DNA of 7,113 nucleotides from an uncultured Coprococcus sp. GTDB lineage: Bacteria; Bacillota; Clostridia; Lachnospirales; Lachnospiraceae. The stretch spans positions 1-7,113 of the forward strand of contig USSH01000126.1 in assembly GCA_900557435.1 (NCBI GenBank), written 5' to 3'. Position numbers and translations under genes: made by a program. This document shows positions 6,243-7,113 of this stretch, piece by piece. The notes under the pieces were generated by a model. It worked only from the letters and a program-made list of their open reading frames with translations, had not been told where the DNA came from and did no database searches. Each line of letters starts with the position of its first letter. The first letter of the stretch is position 1.

Positions 6243-6420
6243 CAACTGATATAATTCCGCCTTCTTCTCCTTGTTTTCTTGGTTTAACATGTTTTTTTCT
6301 AATGTTAACTTCTTTAACAACGATTTTGTCAGCTTTTGGTAATACTTCTAAAACTTCTCCTGTTTTACCTTTATCATTTCCTGATAAGATTTTTACTGTA
6401 TCACCTTTTTTTATATTCAT
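6187..6420 (-). pseudogene. rplX: Ribosomal protein uL24 (rplX), 3' end replaced at a chimeric junction
   Basis: uL24 binds 23S rRNA early in large-subunit assembly. The first 60 codons (6420 to 6241) are clear uL24: MNIKKGDTVKILSGNDKGKTG is the KOW motif, followed by VNIRKKHVKP and the GG-I segment at about 54-57. The family is about 100-110 residues, but after Glu60 the frame enters unrelated sequence, reads 17 meaningless residues and stops at 6187. The start is ATG at 6420, with GAGGTG at 6427-6432 six bases upstream; an in-frame ATG at 6453 lacks a good site. It lies 47 bases after rplN in the standard order. An organism lacking the second half of uL24 would be unlikely, so the break is probably an assembly artefact. 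Confidence 0.85.
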
Positions 6421-6426
6421 TAATTT

Positions 6427-6433
6427 CACCTCT
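6427..6433 (-). promoter_or_regulatory. Ribosome binding site of rplX
   Basis: AGAGGTG on the minus strand lies 6 bases before ATG at 6420. It selects this start over the in-frame ATG at 6453 and gives the N-terminus MNIKKGD expected for uL24. Confidence 0.7.
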
Positions 6434-6467
6434 TTTTTAGCTATTTTATTCACTAATATTATTTAAT

Positions 6468-6836
6468 CTAAAGAACTTCTGGAGCTAAAGATAATATTTT
6501 CATATAATTTTTTTCTCTTAACTCTCTAGCGATAGGTCCAAATATACGAGTTCCCTTTGGATTTCCATCTTCTTTTATTATTACAGCAGCGTTTTCATCA
6601 AATCTTATGTATGAACCATCAGCTCTTCTTGTAGGCTTTTTAGTTCTAACTACAACTGCTTTAACTACATCACCTTTTTTTACCATTCCACCTGGAGCAG
6701 CACTTTTAACAGATGCAACTATTACATCACCAACTTTTGCATATTTTCTGTAAGATCCACCTAAACATCTAATACACATAATTTCTTTTGCTCCTGTGTT
6801 ATCAGCAACTTTTAGTATAGTTTGTTGTTGTACCAT
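6468..6836 (-). CDS. rplN: Ribosomal protein uL14 (rplN), complete
   Basis: uL14 is a core large-subunit protein that binds 23S rRNA at the subunit interface and contacts uL19. The 122 residues match the usual family length from start to end. Recognisable segments are VADNTGAKE (about 10-18), [62 protein letters not shown] and the end [19 protein letters not shown] at 6847-6855 lies 10 bases before the ATG. It sits between rpsQ and rplX in the conserved order of the S10/spc operon. Codons are heavily A/T-ending, unlike the genes before 6240. The gene looks intact and functional. Confidence 0.98.
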   Translation of the reverse strand: MVQQQTILKVADNTGAKEIMCIRCLGGSYRKYAKVGDVIVASVKSAAPGGMVKKGDVVKAVVVRTKKPTRRADGSYIRFDENAAVIIKEDGNPKGTRIFGPIARELREKNYMKILSLAPEVL

Positions 6837-6846
6837 ATTGTAATTT

Positions 6847-6855
6847 CCCTCCTTT
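6847..6855 (-). promoter_or_regulatory. Ribosome binding site of rplN
   Basis: AAAGGAGGG on the minus strand is close to the full anti-16S complement and lies 10 bases before ATG at 6836, as expected for a highly translated ribosomal protein gene. Confidence 0.85.
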
Positions 6856-6903
6856 AAACAAAGTTTGTTTATTTATTACATTTATTATTTTTTTGAGATA
6901 AAA

Positions 6904-7113
6904 TTATTTTATAATAGCTTTTTCTACTATTTCTACAACTCTCCATCTCTTATCTTTTGATAGAGGTCTTGTTTCCATAACTTTTACTTTATCTCCTTCT
7001 TGGCACTCATTTTTTTCATCATGAGCTTTTAATTTATAAGTTCTTTTTACGATCTTGTTATATAAAGGATGTTTTACGTTGTCTGTTACACTTACAACGA
7101 TTGTTTTATCCAT
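6904..7113 (-). CDS. rpsQ: Ribosomal protein uS17 (rpsQ), 5' end cut by the window edge
   Basis: uS17 binds 16S rRNA early in small-subunit assembly. The 69 visible residues contain the family hallmarks: [50 protein letters not shown]. The methionine at the window edge is most likely the internal Met of the usual KMDKTIVV segment, not the start. The family has roughly 80-90 residues, so about 15 N-terminal codons are missing outside the window. It is followed by rplN after 67 AT-rich bases, the standard order of this operon. Confidence 0.96.
   Translation of the reverse strand: MDKTIVVSVTDNVKHPLYNKIVKRTYKLKAHDEKNECQEGDKVKVMETRPLSKDKRWRVVEIVEKAIIK

Noticed and set aside
6243..6320. N-terminal extension of the transposase-like gene from TTG 6320 or ATG 6290
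   Set aside because: These codons are an out-of-frame reading of rplX, whose own frame gives clear uL24 residues.
6856..6870. Palindromic AAACAAAGTTTGTTT before rplN
   Set aside because: With a one-base centre it cannot fold as a hairpin, and short A/T palindromes are expected by chance in such AT-rich sequence. No T-run or operator is recognisable.

Overview
The window looks like a join of two unrelated pieces of bacterial DNA. Positions 1 to about 6240 have moderate GC, AGGAG-type ribosome binding sites and coding style typical of Clostridia, most like Lachnospiraceae (inferred from style, not from a search). Positions about 6241 to 7113 are strongly AT-rich, with A/T-ending codons. They carry the rpsQ-rplN-rplX part of the ribosomal-protein operon of a different low-GC bacterium (Bacillota or Fusobacteriota; I cannot say which). 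The composition changes inside a gene and both genes there are broken, so an assembly chimera is the simplest explanation.

Layout of the first part, plus strand: a perfect hairpin (3-24); a SipW/ER-type signal peptidase with a charged coiled-coil tail (55-855); a membrane-anchored AAA+ ATPase of the McrB-like clade (870-2528); a 788-residue protein with an acidic repeat at the N-terminus, a McrC-like DUF2357-type core and a very long hendecad coiled coil (2589-4955); and a second SipW/ER-type signal peptidase (4983-5636). Gaps are 14, 60 and 27 bases, so the four genes look like one operon. A hairpin at 5651-5698 ends it and also ends a minus-strand gene, which is the C-terminal part of a PD-(D/E)XK 'Rpn-type' transposase-like protein ending in a 21-bp tandem repeat.

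The interesting unit is the four-gene cassette. It pairs a McrB-like motor with a McrC-like partner, the pairing seen in type IV restriction. Here, however, the motor is fixed to the membrane, I see no nuclease domain on the partner (a long rod takes its place), and two secretory signal peptidases flank the pair. This points to a membrane or envelope process, or an unusual defence system, rather than classic cytosolic McrBC. The function is inference and I know of no described system with this exact layout.

Layout of the second part, all minus strand: rpsQ (5' end cut by the window edge), complete rplN, and the first 60 codons of rplX, which runs into foreign sequence at about 6240.
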